Program-made: the position numbers and the translations under genes
In this document: one piece after another, positions 25,996 through 38,118 of the stretch
Layout of the letters: each line of letters starts with the position of its first letter
How positions within the stretch are numbered: the first letter of the stretch is position 1
The notes under the pieces: model-generated
Databases searched by the model: none
The model's input: only the letters and a program-made list of their open reading frames with translations
Told to the model about the DNA's origin: nothing
Assembly (NCBI RefSeq): GCF_034190915.1
Contig: NW_026947506.1
Coordinates: 13,391,501 to 13,455,500, forward strand
Source of the DNA: Cavia porcellus
Taxonomy: Eukaryota > Chordata > Mammalia > Rodentia > Caviidae
Length of the DNA: 64,000 bases
Reading direction: 5' to 3'

Positions 25996-26200
25996 CATCA
26001 TCCTGCGGACCAGAGGTTTCCCAGAACACTGCCCTGCAGCCCCTCCCTCATACAGCCAAGTGAGGCTAAGCCAGTTCAAGATTTGTTTAGCAACACACTG
26101 GGAGTTTCCAACATGATTGTCTGGCAGAGGATTCTGTTGTCTGGCCAGTGCCTGACTGGACAGTTCTTGCAACAGAACACCTGCACTGAGGCAAAGCTGA
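25996..26200 (-). promoter_or_regulatory. Candidate promoter and exon 1 of the KZNF gene (copy D)
   Basis: This region aligns by eye with the exon-1 regions at 9.8, 39.9 and 56.7 kb: it shares the AGAGGTTTCCCAG-like stretch before the ATG, the downstream stretch translating as LVRSGQNQLW on the minus strand, and the TGGACAGTT promoter segment. The ATG at 25,996-25,998 is followed directly by GTTATG, a poor splice donor compared with GTGAGG or GTGAAG in the other copies. Both CCAAT boxes are mutated: the first site reads ACTGG (plus strand, 26,155-26,159) and the second is unrecognisable. It lies 7.6 kb upstream of the KRAB exon in the correct orientation. An alternative, unrecognised first exon is possible. 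Confidence 0.45.
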
Positions 26201-27331
26201 TCCTTTTTCTGCACACTGAGCTAAGAGGGAGAAGAAAAAGCAATAACACATCTGCTTGCATACAGCCCAAATGAGAGATTCTAGCAAAATCCTTCCCAGC
26301 CCAGAATTTCACCTGACACTGATTTGATCCAGCCTGTTTCATGACTGCACTGAAGCATGATTTGCTCCTAGCTTTGCAGAGCTGGTCTATTCACTGAACT
26401 CATGGGCTCTTTCTCTTCTTTTGTGTTTGAAAACAGGATCACAACTGTGCCACTGCACTTCAGAGTCAATGTCACAGGAGAGAATCACTAAACTCAACTA
26501 AGATTCTAGGTCCGAAACAGAGCAGATCATAATGTAATGGGAGGAAAGGCCTAAGGTTGTCAGTGTGCAGAAAAGTACATGAGGCCCTTAACCTCGTGGT
26601 ACAGACCTTTCAAACATTATCTAGACATTGCAGCAAACCAAATAAATGCCAAAAAGAGAATAATGAAAGGAAGAACCTGGTGTAAGCACAGTATTAGGTA
26701 AAGGAATGAGATGAAAGAAATTATTTTCAATGCCTCAGACAAGACACATATTTATTCCAAAGTCACAAAGAAATCCAGACTAATCTTAACAGAAAAGCCA
26801 GGATAATATTTGTGATATACACTCACCCTCAGTCACTTCTCTGTGAAGGGCAGAGTTAGCTAAGACTTTAATAGAGTGTATTTTGCATAATATGCTGCTC
26901 CTTTCTTAGAGACTCAAAGTTCTTTCAAAATATTAGTTTCTCCACAGTGAAGCCTAGACCTGGAAGCATGTGATGGTTAAACTTACTCTCTAATTTAATG
27001 GCCCAAAAGATGCCTGAGATATTAGTAATCACATGACTGGGTGTGTCTGAGTAAAGCATGGGGACATGACCTTAGAGACACTCTGATTCACTGCCCCTTA
27101 ATCTCGTGTTTTTTCTCTACTCAAAAACATTCAGTGAATGTTGAAGAGTTGGTTGTGGGATCTTCAAGGAGATAGAGACTCACATCCAAAGGCAATGGCA
27201 GACTCCAGAGCTCCCCCACAGAAAAGAGACTTTCTCCCCTCACTTTTTATTCCATCTCAGGTAGAAGCTTACTGGCTGGTGCCAACCCCATGCAGGATGG
27301 GTTTTCTCTGCTTAGGTTGTGGCCTACAAAA

Positions 27332-27354
27332 TATTCACACACACACACACACAC
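27332..27354. repeat. CA microsatellite
   Basis: Eleven or so CA units in otherwise unique sequence. Confidence 0.9.
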
Positions 27355-30300
27355 ATTAGATATTATCATAAATGGCTAATGGAACCATATTTGTAGAGCC
27401 ATTATTTGATTCTGTATTGTTCATTCATCACTACATTTGTAATATACAAAAGAGTTATGAAGACATAAATCCATACAAAATTTGCACAGGGACTTTTAAA
27501 TTTAATTTTATTTTAAATAGAAAAAAATTAAAAAGTGACACAGAATTTCAAAACAAACTAATGGGATTAAAAATGGATAATATATCACATTTTGTTATCT
27601 TCAGAGTTGTTGATCAGATTAACAGATTTAGGGAAGAAAAACTGATCAAAGACTATTAGATATGTACAAATTTTTATATTGTAGATACCTAAGTTACATA
27701 ATTATTGACTGGCAGATGGGAAAGGACCAGGCACAATACATAGCCACTTCTCAGAAGTGAACTCAGTCAGCACGTGAGCCTGAGCTGACACAAACCAAGC
27801 CACAAGCCAGAGGCATGTGACTTGTCCTCCAAGGTTTGCAACAGGTAAATGACAATTCAAAGGTGGATTATAACTGTTCAGGTTAGCCCAATGAAGGCAC
27901 AACTGGTAGATATGCTGAACACCCAGACCCTTACCCCTAACTCCTTCCAGGAATGCATTTGCTCTTTTTGCTACTAACAGTAATACTACTGGTATAACAG
28001 TTATATAACTGAGGTTAGTGATTCCTGTAAGTGACTTCTTGCCACATGCTTCCTTTTAGTATTAGACTGATATTAGCTAAGCAATTGTACTTGTAAACCA
28101 ATATGATTTTAACTTCTCCCAAGGTAATTGGTAAAATTGTTTTACTGTATAAAATAATACTTAACAATGAAAAGCTCATGAGCTTTTGTTCTAACTCATG
28201 TTCAAGCTCCCTTCTCCCAGGAGCTTTTCTCATTCAGTATCTGTTGTCTAACTTCCCTTCTGAACACCCTGTTCCATTCATTACTGAAATGCAACATGAA
28301 TTTGTACATTTAAGTCCACTGATAAAAAATGGCCAGAATATGAAAAGGAACAGAATACACAGTAGGTTAGTCATTCATATGGTTTGGAAAACAGAAGAAA
28401 TAAGGAAGCTAGGTTTTTAGGAGAAAAATAAAATGTTCTAAGTGAACTAGGCTGTTTACTATATATAATTTTAAGTAAATGAATTGAACAGTAAGTTATA
28501 TTTCAGTAAAACTCGTGATCTCTACTTAACAAACCTGAAAACTTTTGGTGAGAGTTTGATGGGAAAGGCCTTCTTCCTGTTGTTTTGCTGATCTTTTTCC
28601 CTTATGATAAAAGAGACAGCACCCTTCACGTTCTTTTTCAGGGGCTGTGGAGTCTCCTTAGCATTATTTCAGTACTTAGGCTGGAAAGAACTAACAAAGG
28701 CAGATCAGAGAGTTTGCCAATTGCAGTGAGGTATATTATATCCCAAAAGTAGGCAATCTGCATCCCTCAGCACAGCAGACTATGAAGACAGCAGACAAAA
28801 TGATGAAATAAGTTTAGTCACTGAAGACTGAGCAACTGATGATACTGCAAGCATGGTAAGTAGGATTTCTACTCTGTACAGGGCCCGTCCTGATGGAAAT
28901 TGTGGCAGGGAACATCTTGGGTAACATTAGCCTCACACAAGGCAGCAGAGGCACATACTATTTTCAACACACTTTCCATAACTCAATGCACAGTACAGCC
29001 ACAAAGCACACAGCCTCACAGGTTAAAATGCATACTGTAACACAGTCAGATGAATATACAAACACTAGACATAATCCATAACACTTAGCAATAATTGAAA
29101 TTAGCAAAGCGGAAAGAACATCTGGTAAGACCAGGACACACAGTGATACAGAAGTAGAGACATAAGATGCTGACTACCACTGAGGATGACACTGAACATA
29201 ATACTAGAGATGGGAGAAGCAGACAAGAAGAGTATGTGGGTGGGCTGGGGCTGCAGTCACTCCAAACAGTACTCTGGCGAGCAGACTCCCTTCAGTGCAA
29301 ACAAGTCATCAGCAAGGACAGCAAGAAGGGAGCCGACTTGAGCAGTCATGGGAAAGCCAAAGCAACCTAAGACAAGGTCCAGTATTTCTCAACAAGCATG
29401 CTTAATGTATCTGCTGAGATTCAAACCAGAATGAAGACACAACGGTTAAATGTGACCAACGGTTAAATGTGACACAGACCAAATAGCAACTTCAAAACTC
29501 TACACTGCTGAGCAACTTGCTAAGCCTTAAGCTGTCCTTTTTCTCATGCACTGAATTATAATAGCTTTGAAAATAACAACAGTTAAAGCTAAAAATGAGA
29601 CCAATATATTAAGTCCTTAAGCCAGAGTAGAACAAATCATTATGATTTGTTAACACTGACTGTAGGATAAGGCATGCAATTGGAACACTGCAAACAGGCC
29701 TGAGTTATCAGTGTGTGAGACTTCCCATAGTGAGCATGTTCTAGAAAATGCATATTCGATTTGAGTATTTAGTAAAATGTATTCTGAGAGTATTCATCTT
29801 TTCATTGATTAGATCAATGTTCTGCTTTCCTTTCAGTCAGAATATCAACATCCGATCCAGAAATCTGATTTAATTGGAAAAAAAATGAAAGGAGATGGTA
29901 ACTGGCATACACTTGCAAACTTAGCTTCTTGGGAGACTAAAGCAAGGGGATCACAGTTAAGATTAAGATTGCTATGTAGCAGGAGATTGTATTGTAGTAA
30001 TAAGACACCAGCATTAAATTGCAAATACCTTATAAAATTTCCATGAAATTCCAGAAGTAATCACATCTTCATTCAAATCAAAGTAGACTAACCTCAATCA
30101 ATATACATCTATACATACTTTTACTGGCAAATTTACCACTCATCAGAAATACAATTAGAAATTGTTCATTCTAATGCATTAAAAATAATCATTATTATGT
30201 ATACTTTCATTGTGAATAAACAAGAAATGCACCTTGGTCCAAAAAATATATATTGACAAAAGTTATATAAGAAATTTTCCTTCAATTACAACCATAAATA

Positions 30301-30495
30301 TTATGTAATATTCTAACACAAAAGTACCACAAAGTTAGGCAAGAGTTACATTTACAATGTCAGTTTGTTTTCATTTCTCAAAGGAGGGATAGAAAACTTG
30401 ACTGCACTCACACTGAGCATCTAGTTTAATGCTGAAGTAATTGTTTTTTCACTCATGTGGTTTAAATGTGAAATGTACATTTTTCATTTTCTTAA

Positions 30496-30608
30496 ATAGT
30501 TCAGGCTGGCCTTGAACTTAGTAGGCAGCACAGGATGGCCTCAAACTTCTTATCCTCCCACTGAGTTGAATGTGCTGTGATTTCTGGACTGAGTCACCAT
30601 GCATTGCC
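30496..30608 (-). mobile_element. B1 SINE fragment, minus strand
   Basis: CAGGCTGGCCTTGAACTTAG, a second GGATGGCCTCAAACTT copy, and a decayed TGTGATTTCTGGACTGAGTC end. This matches reversed B1, old. Confidence 0.65.
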
Positions 30609-30954
30609 CTAAACAAAACCCAAAGTTTTTAGTTGAAAATATTTTTAAAAATATAATTAAGAGATTTAAAGGTACAAGAATGACTCCATATTATGTGAAT
30701 ATAATGAACATTCTAGGGAATGACCTACATTTTCAAAAATACATTTAATTAGAAGTTTGATCTTTTCAAATTTTTAAAAAATACTTGTAAATTCTACATT
30801 GAAAGTTGTCAGCTAGATGTCTGAAACTGCTGCTTCACTCATTCTGCACCCACACATTTTTTTTAAGAAAATTTCTCCTCTCACATCACTGTAATATCAG
30901 GACATTATTGACATCCAGAAATTATCTCATATAGCACTAAATATTATTACAGCC

Positions 30955-31047
30955 GGGACTGGGGATTTAGCTCAGTAGCATAAGCACCTGCCTTGCAAGC
31001 AGGCAGTCATGAGTTCGATCCCTGGTACCGATAAAAATGAAAAAGAC
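30955..31047 (+). mobile_element. ID SINE
   Basis: Complete ID with GGATTTAGCTCAGTAGC, GTTCGATCCCTGGTACCG and the ATAAAAATGAAAAAGAC tail. Flanking direct repeats AAATATTATTACAGCC (30,939-30,954) and AAATATTATAGCC (31,048-31,060) differ by a small deletion. The equivalent site in block A (about 1,010-1,030) is unoccupied. Confidence 0.92.
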
Positions 31048-31148
31048 AAATATTATAGCCCACTTTAAAAATTATTACAAATTATATTCAAAAATGTTTT
31101 AAAGTCTGAAAAATTTCCAAAAATATAATTCATACAAATGAAATTGAA

Positions 31149-31231
31149 GGGCCAGGGATTTAACTCAGCAGCCTAAGTGCCTGCCTGGCAAGCACAAGGT
31201 CATGGGTTCAACCCCTAGTACCAAAAAAAAA
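31149..31231 (+). mobile_element. ID SINE
   Basis: GGGCCAGGGATTTAACTCAG, CTGGCAAGCACAAGGTCATG and GGTTCAACCCCTAGTACC then A. It is more diverged than the one at 30,955. Confidence 0.88.
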
Positions 31232-32705
31232 GTCTATACTGGCAAAACAAATAAAGTTGAAGAACATCAGATAAGTATTGCACAGAAAATATGCAGACTT
31301 AGATTGGAAGATGCAAGCTGCTATGGATTCATTACATTATATACTTAATACAACTGTGTCTATAATACAAATAAAACAATATAAATTTGAAAAATATCTA
31401 GGAGAGTCTCTTCTAAAGTCAAGGATTTATGTACTTTTTTTGAAATGCCCCTCTTAAAAATATAGAGATGGTCTTTCAAATTATTTAGAAAATATCATAC
31501 AATCATTTAAACTTGAAATTAAGAAAACATGTATACACACAAAACTTAAAGGAAATATCAACAATCACATTTCTTTTAAACAAACTGAGATGATCAGGTT
31601 GGCAGTACAAGTGAAGAGTAATCAGTTCTTTCTTGTGGTAAAGTGCTCATTATATATGCTCTGTGAAACATTTCTCTATCAAACTTTCAAAGGTACACTC
31701 TCCATAGATTCAAAAAAATATCTCACATGAACCTGAAATATGGAAGAAAGTATAGAAAAATGACTTGCTGATGTAAGAATGAGGAAAACCTTTGACATAA
31801 AATCATAGAGCCACAAATCTAAGGTGACTTGGAAAAGATACAAAAGGTAATAGTAAGGATTTCAGTTCAGATAAGAAAATTCTCAAAGAAATCAAAATGC
31901 AGCTGGAAAAAAATCACAAGGTGTACTGATCTTCTACAAGTGATAATGAAATATCTGCCAACACAACAGAAAAAAGAATTTTCATCAAATGAGATCATGA
32001 AATAGGGAGATAATTTACACTTCTTACACATGAAATGGAAAAAAATGCCTAAAACGAGAGGCATATAAGACAGAAAAAAATGAAAAAAATTAACTTTCAA
32101 TATGAGTCTATGAAACCTATCAAATTAGAAAATGTCCAGTGTTGATGTTGATGAGAAACAGAAATCATAAACCTGCTGATCATGGCTATAATGTGCATGA
32201 AGTGTCATGTGACTTTAAATGACACAGACTCTGTGTACCTCAAAGAGGCTCCTAAGCATCCATGGGATGTATCAGATCTTTTTCTGAGACAGCAAGTAAG
32301 AGTGTTCTTAGTGCATTCATATCTGTGGCAGAATTAGATAAGCCTGCTTTCGCATAACTGAAGAAAGGAAACAAAAGCTATGCACACAAACAACAAAGAC
32401 CCTTACAGGAACTGTATCTTTATACTCCAGTGTAAATAAATCTGGAAAATAATATTCAGTGAATTAGTTAAAATACAGTATGAATGCTCCATCATCCTGT
32501 TTGGGCACTAAAAATATATGTGCATGAGGTTGGGGTGTAGCTCATCATGCTCATCAGCATCTAGGTTGTATAGTCAGCATAGTAATGTACATGAAGCCAA
32601 CAAGTACTGGTGAAGAACAGAAACACAATGTGGGAAGAAAACACACCTAGAATAGGACCAGTAATATTTGTAGCTAAGGTTTCTTTCTATTAAGGGCCAC
32701 CCTGT

Positions 32706-32710
<5 letters not shown>

Positions 32711-32772
<62 letters not shown>

Positions 32773-32860
32773 TTTTTTTTTGTTGGTACCAGGGATCAAA
32801 CTCACAACTTTGCACTTGCCAGGCAAGAAGTTATGCTGCTGAGCTAAATCCCCAGCCCCT
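32711..32860 (-). mobile_element. ID SINE with expanded GA-repeat tail
   Basis: Reverse ID: TTGGTACCAGGGATCAAACT, CTTGCCAGGCAAGAAG and GAGCTAAATCCCCAGCCCC on the plus strand. Its tail, read on the minus strand, is A-rich and then a long GA run (CT on the plus strand, 32,712-32,765). A perfect 18-bp direct repeat AGGGCCACCCTGTTTGTT bounds ID plus microsatellite (32,693-32,710 and 32,861-32,878). Block A near 6,145-6,160 has the empty site. Confidence 0.93.
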
Positions 32861-33225
32861 AGGGCCACCCTGTTTGTTATGTGACATTGTGTTCATTTTG
32901 ACCTACGTTCCCAAAACACTACTAAATCTTTTATGCTTTTTATCACAATTACAAGAAAAAAATTCAAACAAATTTACATGTTTTCTGAGGTGCAAAATCA
33001 CCATAACCTGAAAATCACTGACTTTGCAGGTGGAGTGAACACAAATGCTCTTCAATGACAAAGTACAGGAATGAGCAAAGATCCCACAAACTGCCCAATC
33101 TCTAGCTCTGCACCCCCAACCTCAATCTCAGTGCATCTACACAAAGTACTGTGTACTTGTACTCTCTCCTTGTCCTCACCACCTGCACTACATTTCAGAT
33201 GTCTTGAGTATGAAAAGCAGAACAG

Positions 33226-33819
33226 AAATAAAAAAAATAAATAAATAAAATAAAAAAAAAAATGAGAGATGCGATGGTAGTTGGTATTGTCTTCCCTAAT
33301 TTGGAACTTGAGGACCTAAAAAGACTCCATCATCCTGTAATGATTTGATTAGTTCTATAATATGCAATAAGTATAGAAAGTGGGTGAAGTTAGGGACAAC
33401 TATTTGTAAGAAGCTAGAGACAGTTAGATAAGGTAGATCTCCAGTGGACTTGCTTTGAAATCTGTATTTCTTTAAATTGTTTTTTTATTTTTTTTTTAAA
33501 ATGTTCTGTTCTGTTTTGATATGGTTAACCTTATCCTCTTAGAGATGTAAAACAAATAGGTGGGACTGATAATCATATTGCAGAGCTTTTGTTCGGCCAT
33601 AGAGCAGAATGGTTTGTAGGGTCATTTTTTTTTGAATGTCATTCTATATACTTTCATTCTATAACCTGAACAGCCATTTCGAAGATGACAATTTGTAACT
33701 TATCAACTGGCAATTTCTTACCTTTTGTTTGTCTGTAATTTAGAATTATTTCTACCCTTTTTTTTTAATTTCCATGTATTTTTTTTTTTCGTTTCCTTTT
33801 CTTTAAATAAAAAAAAAAA
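33226..33819 (+). mobile_element. Unclassified retroinsertion with target duplication
   Basis: About 594 bp bounded by a perfect 13-bp repeat AAAAGCAGAACAG (33,213-33,225 and 33,820-33,832). Block A reads straight through at the corresponding point (about 6,508-6,520), so this is a true insertion in B. It ends in an AATAAA plus poly(A) tract on the plus strand, and it also begins with an A-rich (AAAT)n stretch. The body is AT-rich and noncoding. It may be the 3' end of an L1 subfamily different from the others here; I cannot place it. Confidence 0.75.
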
Positions 33820-34507
33820 AAAAGCAGAACAGGCTCCTATTTCATGCTGTATTATTACACCCATAAGGACATACAGACAGACTGAAAAGTGCTTTACACT
33901 GAAGCTCTGTGCTTTGTCTCAGGCCATGCCCATCGGCATCTCCAGAATGCCAACACGGAAGGCCTGTCTTCAGCATGCTGGCAACCAAAAGAACTCTGGA
34001 GGCCTCATGGATGGCATCAATTAGAATTTATGGAACATTCAACAAAGACTCATGGTCCTGTCTTTATCCACACAGTAAAGAGCATAATTAGAAGTAGGAA
34101 TGGAAGCACTTCCACTCATGAAATCCCACTCTCTTTGCATGACATTAAAGAGCTGAAGGCTTGTTTGCCCACTACTTTGCATTACAAGACTTTATCTTTG
34201 CTGTGTGGATAAAGACAGGACCATGAGCCTTTGACAGAACATGAGTTGACAAGGATACAAAGGCAGATGCAAGGTTAAAATAGTTAGAAAGGTTTCCAAC
34301 ATGAGCATAATTAGAAGTAGGAATGGAAGTGCTTTCCCTTTGGCCTTGCACATGCTTCATGGCTTGTGCTGCAAATGTTCTGGCCTGTGCCTGAGATTGT
34401 CTAGCCTTTTTCTTTATTATGGTGATGCAAGTCAGACAGTATGATCAGATTGGGGCATTACTATAAATACTGATAAAAAACAAACATATCAAATCAAAGC
34501 AAACATA

Positions 34508-34813
34508 TGCCAAGACCCAATGTGGCTCCTGAGGTTCTTGGGGTTAAGGACCATGAGAAGATGAGAAAATAAAGAAAAGACAAAGCTGGAGTCAAGTGGA
34601 GCCCTTATCCTCCTCATGGGAGGAAAGGAACTGCTCAACCACTCTAGCACCTTTACTTATATACTGGGAAAGGTGATGTCAATTTCAGCCCCTCTGCCCA
34701 GCAACCCATTGCTTGGCAGGCCTCAGCCCCTTGCCCTCCCTCTGTTTTTTCTGGGCTGGCTTTGCTTTAGCCCCACACATGTGATCAATCTCCAGCTTCA
34801 ATGGCTCCCTACA
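34508..34813 (-). mobile_element. Solo LTR, class II (IAP-like)
   Basis: 306-bp element with TG...CA ends on both strands (plus strand TGCCAAGACC to GGCTCCCTACA), flanked by a perfect 6-bp repeat AACATA (34,502-34,507 and 34,814-34,819); 6 bp is the class II pattern. The minus strand begins TGTAGGGAGCCATTG and contains ACTTGACTCCAGC and TTTATTTTCTC near the polyadenylation region. Block A near 7,150-7,165 has the unoccupied site. No internal sequence remains, consistent with LTR-LTR recombination. Confidence 0.88.
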
Positions 34814-36050
34814 AACATAGAATAGTCAAAATCCAGAGTAGTTTTCCCTCTTTCAAACATTAATCACATTGTTCTCATTTAGTTGCCCTACAATTCTGAA
34901 AGGAAATGATCTAATGAGCAGCATGATTCACAGTAACTTTCTGAAGAGCTGAAGTAGAGGTACTACTTAAATGAGAAAGGAACACTATCATGATGGTTCC
35001 AAGGAAGCTGAAAAGAAAACACGCAGAAAACGTACAGGATATGCCTGCTGAAGCAAGCCCTGCATCCTTTAACCATGCTCAAACCCTTACTTGATCTGAG
35101 TTTGGGGACATATATGTAACACACTACAAAACTGTAACAAAAACACTAAATATCTCATGCACTTGATTATATATAGGGCCCTTCAATCACTGCTTGTTCA
35201 CCCCTGGTGCCCTGTTGCTGACAGAGCAGAGATTCATTACTGCTCTCCAGCATCTTGTGCACGTATTGTACCAGGTATCTCTAATGTACAAAAAGACTAA
35301 AATGAAAAACTCAAAATAAGATCTGCATTGAATAATTTTTCTTTTATGCTTCAATACTGTAGATTTATAACTAGGACTAGGGCATGCTAAATTAGTTACT
35401 GTTCAATGGAGAAAAAAATCACAGAATTTATATTCAATATCCAAAGAATATATTGCACAATTCCCCACTGTGGGCCCTTAAACAGTCCTGGTTCACTCTC
35501 CCAAGTGCAGGAGAGTAAAGGTGCACAACCATGCCTCACTAATTTTTATTTTATCCAACCACTGAAATCTTGGTAAATCATGATCAACAAAGAACCCCAA
35601 ACTTAAACTGGCATAATGGCAATGCATATCATCCCAGCAGTCACTGAGCTACAAAAACCATCAAAAGATAGTTAAATATTTGAGGTTACAAGCTCAAAGA
35701 AAGTTTTCATGATTTAGTTCATGTAAAATGAAAGCAACAATGACCCCTCTAAATCTTCCACATCCTGAGGCAACCCCTCTCATTCTACTTCAAAGATGGT
35801 GTCCACAAAACTGTTTAATGTACACAAAGGCCAGTCTCCTAACTTCTAATTTTACCTTAAAAATCATTACAAGATTGAGTTAGTGATAACAGAATTTATA
35901 TTTATCTATTACTGAGTTCTCTGTCTTAAAACCTGTTACTTTTAGTCAACCCAAAGATTTGTGAAGCAAGCACACAAGTCTTCCTTTAGGCTTACTCTTA
36001 AGAATAATCTGATATTCAGAGATCTCCTATGTTGTTAAGTCCTACTATTT

Positions 36051-36333
36051 TGTAGACAGGCCACACTGACTCCATTTTGTCCTGGACACATCCAGTTGAC
36101 AGTGTTTTGGTAGAAAGTGCAGGCCTTGAAACTTTCTCCTTCATGAGGTAAAATATGAGGTCCCATAAGGACAAGAAGCAAGCAAGTCATATAATCTAAG
36201 CATGTGCAATACAAGTTTCTGTGTTCTTTTCCTCAATAAAAACTGTTTTCTTATGCTGGCTGGGTGGCAGCCACTTTGCTGCCCCTTAGTGTGTGTGCCC
36301 CTTTATTTTCCCCTTGTTTGCAGAGCCCCTACA
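36051..36333 (+). repeat. 5' LTR of the class II ERV
   Basis: Begins TGTAGACAGGCCACAC and ends CCCCTACA. It shares with the 3' LTR the phrases CACTGACTCCATTTTG, GACAGTGTTTTGGTAGAAAG and GAGGTCCCATAAGGACAAGA. It contains an AATAAA (36,235-36,240). Confidence 0.88.
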
Positions 36334-36335
36334 TC

Positions 36336-36353
36336 TGGCTCCTGAACAGGGGA
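36336..36353 (+). other. Primer-binding site of the class II ERV
   Basis: TGGCTCCTGAACAGGGGA starts two bases after the LTR end. It resembles the complement of the 3' end of a lysine tRNA, with the CpG-containing positions changed in the way expected from methylation decay. Confidence 0.75.
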
Positions 36354-38103
36354 CTTGACAGTGGGTATGTCTGCTGTGGAGGATGACTTGCCTTCCCTGT
36401 GTTCCTGGGGTGGGACACGGCCCCCAAAGTGTCAACTTCATTTTTTTTTTTTTTGGAAAATCCCTGGGTAAGTCATGGGGAATTCCTTGTCTAAAGTGCA
36501 ACAGAAATGTAAGGTAGAACTGCTTTTTCTCCTTAAGAAGGCAGGCCATATGGGGGAGTGTAATTTAGTACAACTTTTGTGAGAAATTCACAATTATTGT
36601 CCTTGCTATCCTAAGGGAAGTACACTTATTATGGAGGATTGGGAAAAGATAGCAAACTGCTACATGCAGGGCCTCAAGCTCCCATCTCTGTCCTGCACGC
36701 CTGGCAGCTCTGCCTGGATGCTGCTGCCACCTTTGGCAAGCAAACAAACAAATTGCCACATGGCTGACTTCCAAGTCCTCCCAGGTGCGCCCCGCTTCTG
36801 CTGTCTCTACTTTAATTGGGCAAGGCTCTACTTTCCTGTGACCACTCAACAATTGGCTCCTCTGTTTGATGCTTTATGGGGTCACACAGTTCCTGCTGAG
36901 GTGAGCTCTGATTCTCTCCTCTACAGCAGACCCTTCAGAGCATGGCTCACACACTCACCACAGTTATGAGGAATTGAGCCCCGAAGGCCTGCCTTCTCTC
37001 CTTACTTTTCATTTAGCACCCTCGCCACAAGGGCTCACATTGCCATTCAGAACAGCAAGGTATTTATTGTTGAATGGCTACATTTACCCCACTTCCCTAG
37101 TGGTACTTATTTCCCATTATCAATGTTATTTCCTATCTTATCTCTGGAGGACATACTCGAGTACTTATACTCCTGGGGACTGACGTGCTGTCACTGTTTT
37201 ACCACTTACCAAAGCTGACTTCTCCTCTGCTTTCCCCTACTGTTTCTCTTCAAGTTGCTTTGGCTGTGTTGGTTCCATTTCTTTCAACACACCCCCAGAC
37301 CCAGCTTGGCAGGGGCCAGCACCTCTGCTGACCTGGGAAGGAAGGGATGCTTCAGTGCTATCCCCAACAGACCCTGTGTGGACTCCTGCTCACTGTGTTT
37401 GAAATGAATTGACACCATGGGCTGCACAACCCAATTCCAGTTTCACCTCTCCCTAAATCAAGCCCAGCCTCCTTGAAAGCAACCCAGGACCATGACTGCT
37501 GGCCAGTGACCTGGTGTGACATGAAGATGCTGACCCAGTCTGCACAAAACTAGCTCCATTCATCTGAAGAGAAACCAAGTGCCGAAAAGCTTCTTGTGGT
37601 GGAATTTACCAAACTGACAATGAACTCTTTAGTACCTGTTTGTATTTGTAGCCCACCATCGGGACCTTAGCATTGCATGGCCTCCAGGAAAGATTGGAAT
37701 GCAACATTTGGGTTCAACTGGCAAAAACAGATAACATCTCTCATTTCTATCTGTCAGAAAAGAAATTACACTATTTTCCCCACTATTCCAAACAAAATTG
37801 CAACTTATGCTGGCTATCTAAATTAGGGCACTCTCATCCTTAAAATCCCTGATAATGCTGTTAAAATGTTCACTCCATATTTGGCAACTTCAAATGCCAC
37901 ATGTGCTCATATTGGAAATTGTACCTCTCAATGCCTGTAACTTCCTAATAGTATTTGGCATTGTTCTAGTTATGAGCCAATACTAAATACTGTCCTTATC
38001 TCTTTAGTCCCTTTGGGATGCCTTGTACAATGCATCCCATTCCTATGCAAAATGTTCATAACTAAAATACTAGCTTCTAATGTGGCAAGAAAACCTAAAC
38101 TAT

Positions 38104-38118
38104 AAAAAGAAAGGGGAG
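38104..38118 (+). other. Polypurine tract of the class II ERV
   Basis: AAAAAGAAAGGGGAG immediately before the 3' LTR, as expected for plus-strand priming. Confidence 0.8.

Larger units (their letters stand above)
26342..30938. other. Sparse region without recognised genes
   Basis: About 4.6 kb with no convincing exon. It contains a CA repeat (27,332-27,354), a tandem 17-bp duplication (29,442-29,475) and weak B1-like pieces (29,905-30,000; 30,500-30,605 in minus orientation). By analogy with the readable unit, KRAB and finger exons of unit B would be expected somewhere in 27-33 kb, but no FEDVAV, CGKAF or HTGEK coding pattern is visible on either strand. Confidence 0.6.

Noticed and set aside
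28893..29370. Frames of 62-67 codons near 29 kb considered as a processed pseudogene
   Set aside because: No recognisable protein, no poly(A) tail and no flanking direct repeat.
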